Part shown: one piece after another, positions 8,423 to 16,011 of the stretch
Layout: each line of letters begins with the position of its first letter
How positions within the stretch are numbered: the first letter of the stretch is position 1
Source of the DNA: Gammaproteobacteria bacterium
Lineage (GTDB): Bacteria > Pseudomonadota > Gammaproteobacteria > Steroidobacterales > Steroidobacteraceae
Direction of reading: 5' to 3'
Length of the DNA stretch: 32,760 bases
Assembly: GCA_003137095.1 (NCBI GenBank)
Contig: PLET01000089.1
Coordinates: forward strand, 17,164 to 49,923
Position numbers and translations under genes: made by a program
Notes under the pieces: model-generated
Database searches by the model: none
The model's input: the letters and a program-made list of their open reading frames with translations, nothing else
Told to the model about the DNA's origin: nothing

Positions 8423-9010
8423 ATGCCGGTGCTGCTCAATGCCGGCGCGGGCCACGCCGATTCGCCCGTGCCCGGGTATTTTGCCGGTTGGCAGCAGATC
8501 CGCGTGGACGTGAACGCGCGTGTCAATCCGGATATCGTGGCGAGCATCACCGATCTGTCGGCGCTTGCCACGGCGAGTGTCGATGCGGTGTGGTCGGCGC
8601 ACTGCGTGGAGCATCTGTTCGCGCACGAGGTGCCGGTGGCGCTCGCGGAGTTCCGCCGGGTGCTGCGCCCCGGCGGCTTCGCCGGCATCATCGTGCCCGA
8701 CATCCAGGCGATCGCCGAGTGGATCGGCACGGACCGCCTGCACGAGGTCATCTATCAGTCCGCCGCCGGTCCGGTGACGGCGCATGACATGCTGTGGGGC
8801 TTCGGGCCGGCGATCGCCGCGGGCGATGCCGCCATGGCGCATCGCTGCGGCTTCACCCCCACGCTGTTCCTCGAGCGGCTGAACGGCGCCGGCTTCGCCG
8901 AGATCGCGCTGCGCCGGCGCAGCAACTTAGAGCTCGCCGCACTCGCGCTGCGCGAGGTGTCGGGCGGCACCGGCCGGCGCGAGGCGTTGATGGCCGCGCT
9001 CGAGCTGTGA
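8423..9010 (+). CDS. Class I SAM-dependent methyltransferase (methyltransferase 11 type)
   Basis: This short protein of 195 residues has the core signatures of the SAM methyltransferase fold. A motif I variant (LLNAGAGH) sits right at the N-terminus, an acidic strand-2 end follows (IRVDVNARVNPDI), then the VDAVWSAHCVEHLF strand-4 region, and the LRPGGFAGIIVPD motif near the middle. This compact form, with helices and a variable acceptor region (HDMLWGFGPAI) after it, is common in sugar and surface-polysaccharide clusters. It starts 3 bases after the glycosyltransferase stop and ends 10 bases before the next glycosyltransferase, so it is part of the same transcript. A likely role is methylating a sugar of the glycan being built. 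The acceptor cannot be told from sequence. Confidence 0.8.
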   Translation: MPVLLNAGAGHADSPVPGYFAGWQQIRVDVNARVNPDIVASITDLSALATASVDAVWSAHCVEHLFAHEVPVALAEFRRVLRPGGFAGIIVPDIQAIAEWIGTDRLHEVIYQSAAGPVTAHDMLWGFGPAIAAGDAAMAHRCGFTPTLFLERLNGAGFAEIALRRRSNLELAALALREVSGGTGRREALMAALEL

Positions 9011-9020
9011 TCCCAAGGGC

Positions 9021-10304
9021 ATGATCGTCGTCTTCATCCACCAGAATTTCCCGGCGCAGTACGTGCACATCGCGCGCCGCCTGGCCGAAGTGCCGCACAA
9101 CCGGGTGTATTTCATCACCCAGGCGGCGCAGCTGCAGCTGCCGCGCGTGATCAAGCTCATCTACAAGCCGGAGGCCGCCGGCGCGGCGCAGGTGCATCCA
9201 TATGTGGGCGCCTTCGACCAGGCGGTGCGCAGCGGCGCGGCGGTGGCGGCGGTGTGCCGGCGGCTGAAGGCGGACGGCATCGTCCCGGACTTGCTGGTGG
9301 GACATGCCGGCTGGGGCGAGACGCTGTTCGTGAAGGACGTGTTCCCGGAGATTCCGCTGCTCGCGAATTTCGAGTTCTTCTATCACGCGCGCGGCGCGGA
9401 TGTCGGCTTCGATCCGGAGTTCGCGCCGGCGCGCGAGGATGACGGGGCGCGCCTGAAGGTGCGCAATGCCATCAACCGCCTGAGCTTCGCCGCCTGCGAC
9501 TGGGGCCACACCGCCACCGCCTGGCAGAGAAGCCTGTTCCCCGCGGCCATGCAGTCCGGCATCAGCCTGCTGCACGAAGGCGTGGACACGGCGCAGGTGC
9601 GCCCCGATCCCAACGCCTGGCTCGAGCTCGCGCGCGACGGGATCCGGGTGAGCCGCGAGGATGAGATCATCACCTTCGCGGCCCGCAATCTCGAGCCCTA
9701 CCGCGGCTTTCATGTGTTCATGCGCGCGCTGCCCGAACTGCTCAAGCGCCGGCCCAGGGCCAAGGTGCTGATCGCCGGCGGCGGCGGCATCAGTTATGGC
9801 GAGCCGCTGCCGGGCGGCGGTTCGTACGTGAAGCTGCTGCAGGCCGAGCTCGGCTCGCGCCTGGATGCCTCGCGGGTGCACTTCCTCGGCCACCTGTCCC
9901 CCAAGCTGTACTTGAATCTGCTGCAGGTCTCCTCGGTGCACGTGTACCTCAGCTATCCGTTCGTGCTGTCCTGGTCGTTCATCGAGGCGCTGGCGGCGGG
10001 CTGTCTGGTGGTGGGCTCGGCCACCGCACCGGTGCTCGAGGTGCTCGCCGACCGGCAGAACGGACTGACCGTGGATTTTTTCTCCGGCGGCCAGCTTTGC
10101 GACCGGGTGGAGGAGGTGCTGGAACATGCCGACCGCATGCAGGCCCTGCGCGACGCGGCGCGCGCGACGGCGATCCGCTATTTCGATCTCGAGGGTTACA
10201 TATTGCCGCGCTGGACCGAGCTCATCGGCACCCTGGCGGCCGGTCGCCGCCCGCCCGAGCAGCCGGCGACCCCGGGTCTGGCCACGGCGCAAGGATTGCG
10301 TTAG
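9021..10304 (+). CDS. GT4-family glycosyltransferase
   Basis: This 427-residue GT-B fold enzyme has an N-terminal acceptor-binding half (MIVVFIHQNFPAQYVHIARR, typical of the Glyco_trans_4_3 type) and a C-terminal nucleotide-sugar half. The latter begins around residue 215 with EDEIITFAARNLEPYRGFHV and carries KVLIAGGGGISYGEPLPGG. The EX7E-like region is PFVLSWSFIEALAAGCLVVG near residues 314-333. It is predicted to be a cytosolic, retaining transferase that acts on the same glycan or glycoprotein as the large enzyme upstream. The gene lies 10 bases after the methyltransferase and 31 bases before the TolC-type gene. The family is certain enough; the sugar and linkage are not. Confidence 0.88.
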   Translation: MIVVFIHQNFPAQYVHIARRLAEVPHNRVYFITQAAQLQLPRVIKLIYKPEAAGAAQVHPYVGAFDQAVRSGAAVAAVCRRLKADGIVPDLLVGHAGWGETLFVKDVFPEIPLLANFEFFYHARGADVGFDPEFAPAREDDGARLKVRNAINRLSFAACDWGHTATAWQRSLFPAAMQSGISLLHEGVDTAQVRPDPNAWLELARDGIRVSREDEIITFAARNLEPYRGFHVFMRALPELLKRRPRAKVLIAGGGGISYGEPLPGGGSYVKLLQAELGSRLDASRVHFLGHLSPKLYLNLLQVSSVHVYLSYPFVLSWSFIEALAAGCLVVGSATAPVLEVLADRQNGLTVDFFSGGQLCDRVEEVLEHADRMQALRDAARATAIRYFDLEGYILPRWTELIGTLAAGRRPPEQPATPGLATAQGLR

Positions 10305-10335
10305 CGTGACTCCCTATAAAAACAGGAGCCGAGCG

Positions 10336-11796
10336 TTGACCACCGGAAACTTCGAATCGAGATCGCCCCTGCGTCCGATCGGCCTTGGCGCGCTGCTGCT
10401 GTCGCTGTGCCTCGGCCTGCCGGGCCTTGCCGCGAGCGATGTGTTCAACACCGAGGCCGGGATCTCGAAGGATGCGGCCCAGCCGCTGCTGAATGACGGC
10501 GATGCCTGCCGCCGCGGCCCGGTGCCCTCGCCGCTCACCTTGTTCGAGGCCATCGAGCGCACGCTGTGCGAGAGCCCGAAGACCCGCGGCGCCTGGGCCG
10601 CGGTGAAGGCGGCGGCCGCCGGCCTGGGCCAGGCCAAATCCGCCTACCTGCCCACGCTGGACGGCTCGGCCGCCGCGGGCCATGACCGCAACCGCACCGA
10701 GGTGACCGCCGCGCCCGGCCTGAATTCGGATTACTCGCAGAACGTCAACCTCGAGTCGCTGCAGCTCGCCTGGGTGCTGTACGACTTCGGCGGCCGCTCG
10801 GCGGCGGTGAAGAACGGCAAGCAGTTGCTGCTCGCGGCGCAGGCCAATCAAAACGCCATCCTGCAGTCGGTGTTCGCCGCCACGGCGCGCGACTACTATG
10901 CGGCGCAGGCGGCGGCCGCCAAGGTGGAATCGGCCCGGCGCATCGAGAACTTCTCGCAGAAGAACTTCGATGCCGCGGGCGCCCGCTACAAGTCGGGCGT
11001 GGTGCCGGTGACGGATCAATATCAGGCCAACACGGCGTATGCGCAGGCGGTGTACGAGCGTGCCGCCGCCGAGGGCGCCTATCGGCTGGCGCTCGGCACG
11101 CTGGCGGTGGACATGAGCCTGTCGCCGGACTATGCGCTCAGCATGCCGCCCATGGATCAGAGCGCGCAGCCGGACGCACGCTTCGTGCATGCGGTGCGTG
11201 ATCTGCTCGATGAAGCCACGGCCTCGCATCCCTCCGTGGTCGCCGCCAAGGCGCAGTGGCAGGCCGCGCTCGAGAACGTGCGTGTGGTGCGCGCCGAAGG
11301 GCTGCCCAAGCTCGGCGTGGCCGGCTCGCTGGATCGCTCCAGCCAGCCGCTCAACGCCACGGTGGGCACCCTCGATTATCCGTCGGTGAGCCATTCGAGC
11401 TCCATCGGCCTCACGCTGCAGGTGCCGCTGTTCTCCGGCTTCAATCAGGATTACAAAATCCGCCAGGCGCAGGCCGCCGCCGATGCGCAGGAACAGGCGC
11501 TGCGCGATGCGCAGCAGCAGGTGTCCCTCGGCGTGTGGTCGAATTATCAGCTGCTGCAGACCGACACCGAGAATCTGAACAACACCGACATCGTGCTGCA
11601 AAGCGCCCGCCAGGCCTTCGAGGCCGCCTCGCAGCGCTACCAGTCCGGCGTCGGCAACATCCTCGAATTGCTGAACTCGCAGGCGACCCTCGCCGCCGCC
11701 GAGCAGCAGCGCATCCACGCGCAGCTCGAATGGCGCACGGCGCGGCTGCAGCTGGCCGCGAGCCTGGGCTCGCTCGGGATGTGGGCGATCAAGTAG
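10336..11796 (+). CDS. TolC-family outer membrane efflux/secretion channel
   Basis: This 486-residue outer membrane protein would complete the type I secretion system begun by the ABC and HlyD genes. It has a Sec signal peptide (GLGALLLSLCLGLPGLAAS) and two TolC-type halves, each with coiled-coil helices and a beta region. Characteristic motifs include FEAIERTLCESPKTRGAWAA, YDFGGRSAAVKN and, in the second half, LTLQVPLFSGFNQDYKIRQA and RYQSGVGNILELLNSQATL. I chose TTG 10336 because AGGAG lies seven bases upstream at 10324-10328 and the product begins just before the signal peptide. A GTG at 10306, two bases after the glycosyltransferase stop, is an alternative with AAGGA upstream. The position after the glycosyltransferases means the exporter genes enclose the modification genes. 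Confidence 0.9.
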   Translation: MTTGNFESRSPLRPIGLGALLLSLCLGLPGLAASDVFNTEAGISKDAAQPLLNDGDACRRGPVPSPLTLFEAIERTLCESPKTRGAWAAVKAAAAGLGQAKSAYLPTLDGSAAAGHDRNRTEVTAAPGLNSDYSQNVNLESLQLAWVLYDFGGRSAAVKNGKQLLLAAQANQNAILQSVFAATARDYYAAQAAAAKVESARRIENFSQKNFDAAGARYKSGVVPVTDQYQANTAYAQAVYERAAAEGAYRLALGTLAVDMSLSPDYALSMPPMDQSAQPDARFVHAVRDLLDEATASHPSVVAAKAQWQAALENVRVVRAEGLPKLGVAGSLDRSSQPLNATVGTLDYPSVSHSSSIGLTLQVPLFSGFNQDYKIRQAQAAADAQEQALRDAQQQVSLGVWSNYQLLQTDTENLNNTDIVLQSARQAFEAASQRYQSGVGNILELLNSQATLAAAEQQRIHAQLEWRTARLQLAASLGSLGMWAIK

Positions 11797-11806
11797 GCGA
11801 TACACC

Positions 11807-13240
11807 ATGCACAAGGGATTCCGATCGACGCCGGCCCGCGCGGCCTTGGCGGCCTTGGCGGCGTTGCTGCTGCCGATGACCGGCACGGCCGGGCTGCGCT
11901 CGGCGCAGGAGAGCGCGTTTCGCGAGCTGTATCGCGAGCTGGTGGAGATCAACACCACGCGCTCGGTGGGCAGCTGCACCGCGGCCGCGCAGGCGATGCG
12001 CGCGCACCTGATCCACGCCGGGCTGCCCGAGGCGGATGCGCAAATACTCGCGCCGCCGCAGCGTCCGAAGGACGGGGCGTTGATCGCGGTGCTGCACGGC
12101 CGGGACCGCGCCGCCAAGGCCATCCTGCTGCTCGCCCACATCGACGTGGTGGAGGCGCGGCGCGAGGATTGGGAGCGCGACCCGTTCGTGCTGGTGGAGG
12201 AGAACGGCCGGTTCTACGGGCGCGGCGTGAGCGATGACAAGGCGATGGCGGCGATCTTCACCGACAGCCTGGTGCGCTATCTGCAGACCGGCTTCAAGCC
12301 GCGGCGCGACATCAAGCTGGCGCTGACCTGCGGTGAGGAGACGCCGGATGTGTTCAACAGCGTCAAGTGGCTGCTCGAGACGCAGCCCGAGGTGCTGTCG
12401 GCGGCGTTCGCGCTGAACGAGGGCGCGAGCGGCGAACTCGATGCCAAGGATCAGCCGGCGGCGCTCGACATCGAGGCGGGCGAGAAGGTGTATCAGGATT
12501 TCACCCTGGAAGCGGTGGATGTGGGCGGGCACAGCGCGCGGCCCACGAAGAACAATCCGATCGTGCGTCTGAGCGCGGGGCTGGCGCGGCTCGGCGCGTA
12601 TCAGTTTCCGATCGCGGTCAACGCCACCACGCGCGGCTATTTCGAGCAGCAGGCACGGCTCGCGGCGCCGCCGCTTGCGGCCGACATCCGCGCGGTGCTC
12701 GCCGATCCGCCGGACGCGGCGGCGGCGGCGCGGCTGTGGGCCGTGAATCCGGGGTGGAACGGAGCGCTGCGAACCACCTGCACGGCCACCGAGATCAACG
12801 GCGGACACGCCCCGAACGCGCTGCCACAGCATGCGCGCGCCAATGTGAACTGCCGGATCCTGCCGGGGGTGCGCATCGAGGACGTGCAGCGCACCCTGGT
12901 GAGCGTGCTCGCCGACGAGCAGATCACGGTGGCGCCGAGCGGCGATCCCGGGCTGCAGGCGCCGCTGCCGCCGCTCAACGGGGCCATTTTGGATCCGGTG
13001 CGCCGCGTCGCGGCGACGCTGTGGCCGGGTGTGCCCGTCGTGCCCACCATGTCGGTGGGCGCCACCGACGGCCGGTTTCTGAATGCCGCCGGGGTGCCGA
13101 CCTACGGGCTGTCGGGGGTTTTCGTCGATGCCGAGGGCAGCCATGCGCACGGCATGAACGAGCGCATCCGGGTCAAATCGCTGCTCGATGCGCGGCAGTT
13201 CCTGTACGAGGTGGTGAAGCTGTACGCGGACCAGGGGTGA
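11807..13240 (+). CDS. Exported M20-family zinc metallopeptidase
   Basis: This 477-residue protein has a hydrophobic N-terminal signal peptide (AALAALAALLLPMTGTAG), so it should act in the periplasm or outside the cell. The M20/M28 two-zinc site is intact: H111 and D113 in LLLAHIDVV, D143 in GRGVSDDKA, E177/E178 in TCGEE, and a late histidine in SHAHGMNERI. An inserted dimerisation domain lies in the middle, around GGHSARPTKNNPIVRL. M20 enzymes cleave dipeptides or N-acyl amino acids, or act as carboxypeptidases. The exact substrate is open. It begins 10 bases after the TolC-type gene, so it may be co-transcribed with the secretion locus, but it could also be an unrelated catabolic gene. Confidence 0.9.
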   Translation: MHKGFRSTPARAALAALAALLLPMTGTAGLRSAQESAFRELYRELVEINTTRSVGSCTAAAQAMRAHLIHAGLPEADAQILAPPQRPKDGALIAVLHGRDRAAKAILLLAHIDVVEARREDWERDPFVLVEENGRFYGRGVSDDKAMAAIFTDSLVRYLQTGFKPRRDIKLALTCGEETPDVFNSVKWLLETQPEVLSAAFALNEGASGELDAKDQPAALDIEAGEKVYQDFTLEAVDVGGHSARPTKNNPIVRLSAGLARLGAYQFPIAVNATTRGYFEQQARLAAPPLAADIRAVLADPPDAAAAARLWAVNPGWNGALRTTCTATEINGGHAPNALPQHARANVNCRILPGVRIEDVQRTLVSVLADEQITVAPSGDPGLQAPLPPLNGAILDPVRRVAATLWPGVPVVPTMSVGATDGRFLNAAGVPTYGLSGVFVDAEGSHAHGMNERIRVKSLLDARQFLYEVVKLYADQG

Positions 13241-13250
13241 GGGGAATTCC

Positions 13251-14234
13251 ATGAAAACACGGCTCATCGGCAACAGCGGCATCGGCGTCGCGGAGATCGG
13301 CCTCGGCTGCATGGGCATGTCGGAGTTCTACGGGCCCGCCGACGAGGCGGACTCGCGCGCCACGCTCGAGCGGGCGCACGCGCTCGGCGTCACGCTGTTC
13401 GACACCGCCGACATGTACGGCTTCGGCCACAACGAGCGGCTGCTCAGCGCCTTTCTGAAAGCCCATCCGGCGGTGAGGATCGCCACCAAGTTCGCCATCG
13501 TGCGCGAGCCGGGCAGCCCGTCGCGGCGCATCGACAACAGCCCCGCCTACATCGCATCGGCCTGCGAGGCCTCGCTCGAGCGGCTCGGCGTCGAGGTCAT
13601 CGATCTGTACTATGCGCATCGCATCAACCGCGAGCAGCCCATCGAGGAGACCATCGGCGCCATGGCCGCGCTGGTCAAGGTGGGCAAAGTGCGCGCGCTC
13701 GGCCTGTGCGAGGTGTCGGCGGCGACGCTGCGCCGCGCGCACGCGGTGCACCCGATCGCGGCGGTGCAAAGCGAATACAGCCTGTGGAGCCGCGAGCCGG
13801 AGGCCGCGGTGCTGCCGGCCTGCCGCGCGCTCGGCGTCGCCTTCGTGCCCTATTCGCCGCTCGGGCGCGGCCTGCTCACGGGCGCCATCGGACCGGACAC
13901 GCAGCTCGCGCAGAATGATTTTAGGCGCCTCTCGCCGCGCTTTCAGGGCGGCAACCTGGCGGCGAATCTGGCGTTGGTGGACGCCTTGAAGAAACTCGCC
14001 GCCGAAAAGCGCTGCACCCCCGGCCAGCTCGCGCTCGCGTGGCTGCTGCATCAGGGGCCGGACATCATCCCGATCCCGGGGACGCGGCGCATCCGGTATC
14101 TGGAGGAGAACGTGGCGGCGGCGGACATCGGGCTGTCGGCGGCCGATCTCGCCGCGATGAACGCCGCGCTGCCGGTGGGGGCTGCGGCGGGGGATCGCTA
14201 TCCGGCGGCGGGCATGGCGAGCCTCGACGCCTGA
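13251..14234 (+). CDS. Aldo/keto reductase
   Basis: This 327-residue NADPH-dependent reductase has a (beta/alpha)8 barrel. The catalytic tetrad is visible: D51 and Y56 in FDTADMYGFG, K80 in IATKFA and H123 in YYAHRI. The cofactor motif IPIPGTRRIRYLEENVAA is near the C-terminus. It is of the YajO/AKR13 general type, reducing aldehydes or ketones. The start ATG has a GGGGA ribosome binding site seven bases upstream. It follows the M20 peptidase by 10 bases and is the last gene of the + strand block. It converges on the HxlR gene, with a 22-bp tandem repeat between them. The natural substrate is unknown. Confidence 0.92.
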   Translation: MKTRLIGNSGIGVAEIGLGCMGMSEFYGPADEADSRATLERAHALGVTLFDTADMYGFGHNERLLSAFLKAHPAVRIATKFAIVREPGSPSRRIDNSPAYIASACEASLERLGVEVIDLYYAHRINREQPIEETIGAMAALVKVGKVRALGLCEVSAATLRRAHAVHPIAAVQSEYSLWSREPEAAVLPACRALGVAFVPYSPLGRGLLTGAIGPDTQLAQNDFRRLSPRFQGGNLAANLALVDALKKLAAEKRCTPGQLALAWLLHQGPDIIPIPGTRRIRYLEENVAAADIGLSAADLAAMNAALPVGAAAGDRYPAAGMASLDA

Positions 14235-14256
14235 GACCGGATGAGGCTCGACGTCG

Positions 14257-14300
14257 GAGACTCGAGCCCTCGAGACTCGAGACTCGAGCCCTCGAGACTC
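14257..14300. repeat. Perfect two-copy 22-bp tandem repeat between convergent genes
   Basis: Positions 14257-14278 and 14279-14300 are identical. Each unit contains CTCGAGCCCTCGAG, so the array holds several overlapping CTCGAG palindromes and can fold into hairpins. It lies between the 3' ends of the aldo/keto reductase and HxlR genes, where a two-way terminator would be expected, but there is no T tract. Confidence 0.85.
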
Positions 14301-14305
14301 GCGCG

Positions 14306-14716
14306 CTATTTCTCGAGGCGCCGGTCGAAATCCCGGCGTGCCTTCTCGATGGCATCGAGGTGGCTCATGGCCCAGCTGCCGAGCGCCTCGACCGGCGCCT
14401 GCATCGAACGGCCGAGGGCGGTGAGATCGTAGTCGACGCGCGGTGGAATGGTCGGCGTCACCGTGCGGGTGATCAGACCGTCGCGCTCCAGGCCGCGCAG
14501 CGTGAGGGTGAGCATGCGCTGTGAGATGCCGCCGATCAGCTTTTTCAGTTCATTGAAGCGCCGCGGCCCGGTGCGGAGCTGCATCACGATGAGCACGCTC
14601 CATTTGTCGCCGATACGCGAGATCACCTCGCTCACGCGGCTGCAGTTGCTCGCGAGGTGCACCTCGGCGACCGGCGCCTCGGCGAGCGCGGTTACAAGCT
14701 TGTGTCTCGGTATCAA
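14306..14716 (-). CDS. HxlR-family (DUF24) transcriptional regulator
   Basis: This 136-residue winged helix regulator has the family core KWSVLIVMQLRTGPRRFNEL, then GISQRMLTLTLRGLERDGLI and RVDYDLTALGRSM. Cys25 lies just before the DNA-binding domain in NCSRVSEVISRIGDKWS. This is where the redox-active cysteine of Bacillus YodB/CatR-type regulators sits, and those sense quinones and diamide. The start is TTG at 14716, with an AAGAAGG ribosome site upstream on this strand. It is divergent from an azoreductase gene, as YodB is functionally tied to azoR1, so it probably represses that gene and responds to electrophiles. Function is inferred from family and context; the family call is strong. Confidence 0.92.
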   Translation of the reverse strand: MIPRHKLVTALAEAPVAEVHLASNCSRVSEVISRIGDKWSVLIVMQLRTGPRRFNELKKLIGGISQRMLTLTLRGLERDGLITRTVTPTIPPRVDYDLTALGRSMQAPVEALGSWAMSHLDAIEKARRDFDRRLEK

Positions 14717-14728
14717 CGCTGTGCCTTC

Positions 14729-14758
14729 TTGACGGGTCCGGATAGGTTACCCAAGAAT
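14729..14758 (+). promoter_or_regulatory. Putative azoreductase promoter
   Basis: TTGACG (14729-14734) and AAGAAT (14753-14758) are 18 bases apart, in the 93-base gap between the divergent HxlR and azoreductase genes. Boxes match 5 of 6 and 4 of 6. The inverted repeat at 14763-14779 follows at once. Confidence 0.4.
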
Positions 14759-14762
14759 ACCA

Positions 14763-14779
14763 GGTATCGATTTGATACC
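14763..14779. promoter_or_regulatory. Probable HxlR operator, GGTATC-N5-GATACC
   Basis: The sequence GGTATCGATTTGATACC is a perfect 6-bp dyad with a 5-base spacer. It lies right after the predicted -10 box, where a bound repressor would block transcription start. A further GGTATC half-site is at 14709-14714, over the start of the HxlR gene, which fits autoregulation. Confidence 0.55.
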
Positions 14780-14809
14780 CCGAATTTCACTTTTCCAGGA
14801 GAACGGCTG

Positions 14810-15418
14810 ATGAACATATTGCATCTGGACTCGAGCATCCTCGGCGGCAACTCGGTCAGCCGTCTGTTGTCCTCGGCAGTGGTGGCGCGGCTGCGCAAGA
14901 CCCATCCCGGCGCCCACCTCACCTATCGCGACCTGGCCGAAATCCCCATTCCGCATCTGACCGGGGCCTATCTCGCCGCGGCTCAGGGCCCGGGCCAGCC
15001 CGACGCCGCGCTGCAGGCGAATCTGGAGCTCGGCCGCACGGTGCTCAAGGAATTCCTGGCGGCCGACATCGTGGTCGTCGGCGTGGCATTCTACAATTTT
15101 TCCATCGCCAGCCAGCTCAAGGCGTGGGTGGATCGCATTGCCGTGGCGGGCAAAACCTTCCGCTACACCGCCCAGGGTCCCGAGGGCCTGGCCGGCGGCA
15201 AACGCGTCATCCTCGCCATCTCGCGCGGCGGGTTCTATGGACACGGTTCGCCCGCCCAAGCCTTCGAGCATGCGGAGACCTACCTGCGCGGGGTGTTCGG
15301 CTTCATCGGCGTGACGGACATCGAGGTGATCGCCGCCGAAGGGGTGGCCGCCGGGCCGGAGGAGCGCAAGGCGGCCATTGCCCGGGCGGAGCATCAGATC
15401 GCGGAGATCGCCGCCTGA
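14810..15418 (+). CDS. azoR: FMN-dependent NADH:quinone/azo reductase
   Basis: This 202-residue flavodoxin-fold enzyme is close in length to E. coli AzoR (201). It shows the FMN-binding N-terminus (ILHLDSSILGGNSVSR), the active-site loop VVGVAFYNFSIASQLKAWVD, the KTFRYT motif and the AISRGGFYG loop. It reduces quinones and azo compounds in the cytosol with NADH, giving two-electron detoxification. ATG 14810 has AGGAGA seven bases upstream; the frame is open upstream but that part is non-coding leader. It is divergent from the HxlR gene and followed by MarR and MATE genes, which makes a coherent electrophile or xenobiotic defence module. Confidence 0.93.
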   Translation: MNILHLDSSILGGNSVSRLLSSAVVARLRKTHPGAHLTYRDLAEIPIPHLTGAYLAAAQGPGQPDAALQANLELGRTVLKEFLAADIVVVGVAFYNFSIASQLKAWVDRIAVAGKTFRYTAQGPEGLAGGKRVILAISRGGFYGHGSPAQAFEHAETYLRGVFGFIGVTDIEVIAAEGVAAGPEERKAAIARAEHQIAEIAA

Positions 15419-15507
15419 GCCGCGGGTGTATGTTTGACATAATGGAGTGAAATCGGGCGAAACGAGGGTTTTTAGCCTGTTTGAGGATATATATTGCGGT
15501 TTTCATT

Positions 15508-15538
15508 ACTTGCATATACATTTGTTGTATATGCAAGT
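15508..15538. promoter_or_regulatory. Probable MarR operator: perfect 13-bp-arm palindrome
   Basis: ACTTGCATATACA (15508-15520) and TGTATATGCAAGT (15526-15538) are perfect reverse complements with a 5-base spacer TTTGT. The site ends five bases before the ribosome binding site of the MarR gene, in AT-rich DNA. Size, symmetry and place are what a MarR autoregulatory operator should show. Confidence 0.75.
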
Positions 15539-15552
15539 TAATGGAGACCACC

Positions 15553-16011
15553 ATGCCCGAAACCCTGGCCAGGCCGAGCGATTGCAGCAACTTCAAGCTG
15601 CGCCAACTGGCGCGGCGCGTGTCGCACTACTATGACGCCGAGCTCGCCAAGGCCGGCCTCAAGACCACGCAGTATTCGCTGCTGTCGCGGGTCGCCCGCC
15701 GGGGGCCGATCCGGCCGGTGGATCTGGCCCAAGCCATGGCCATCGATGCCTCCACCCTGACGCGCAATTTGAAGCCGCTGCTGGCGGCGGGGTGGCTCCT
15801 CATTGCCGCCGGCGCCGATGGCCGCAGTCACACGGTGGCCATCACCGAGGCCGGCCGGGACAAGCGCAACGAGGGGCAGCGCCATTGGCTGGCGGCCCAG
15901 GAAGGTCTGGATGCGCTGCTCGGACGCGAGCGGGTGTGCGCGCTGCACGAACTCATCGACACCTCGCTGGCCTGCTTCGCCGCAACCGAACCGGCGGCCG
16001 CCCATGGGTGA
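15553..16011 (+). CDS. MarR-family transcriptional regulator
   Basis: This 152-residue winged helix repressor has the N-terminal dimer helix NFKLRQLARRVSHYYDAEL and the DNA-binding region GLKTTQYSLLSRVARRGPIR. The wing and recognition helix follow in DLAQAMAIDASTLTRNLKPL and DGRSHTVAITEAG. Cys11 lies just before the first helix, where some MarR proteins have a redox or ligand-sensing residue. I chose ATG 15553, which has GGAGA six bases upstream; ATG 15541 is in frame but has no ribosome site, and its upstream side is the palindrome. The stop overlaps the MATE start by 8 bases, so this regulator most likely controls that pump through the palindrome at 15508-15538. Confidence 0.93.
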   Translation: MPETLARPSDCSNFKLRQLARRVSHYYDAELAKAGLKTTQYSLLSRVARRGPIRPVDLAQAMAIDASTLTRNLKPLLAAGWLLIAAGADGRSHTVAITEAGRDKRNEGQRHWLAAQEGLDALLGRERVCALHELIDTSLACFAATEPAAAHG

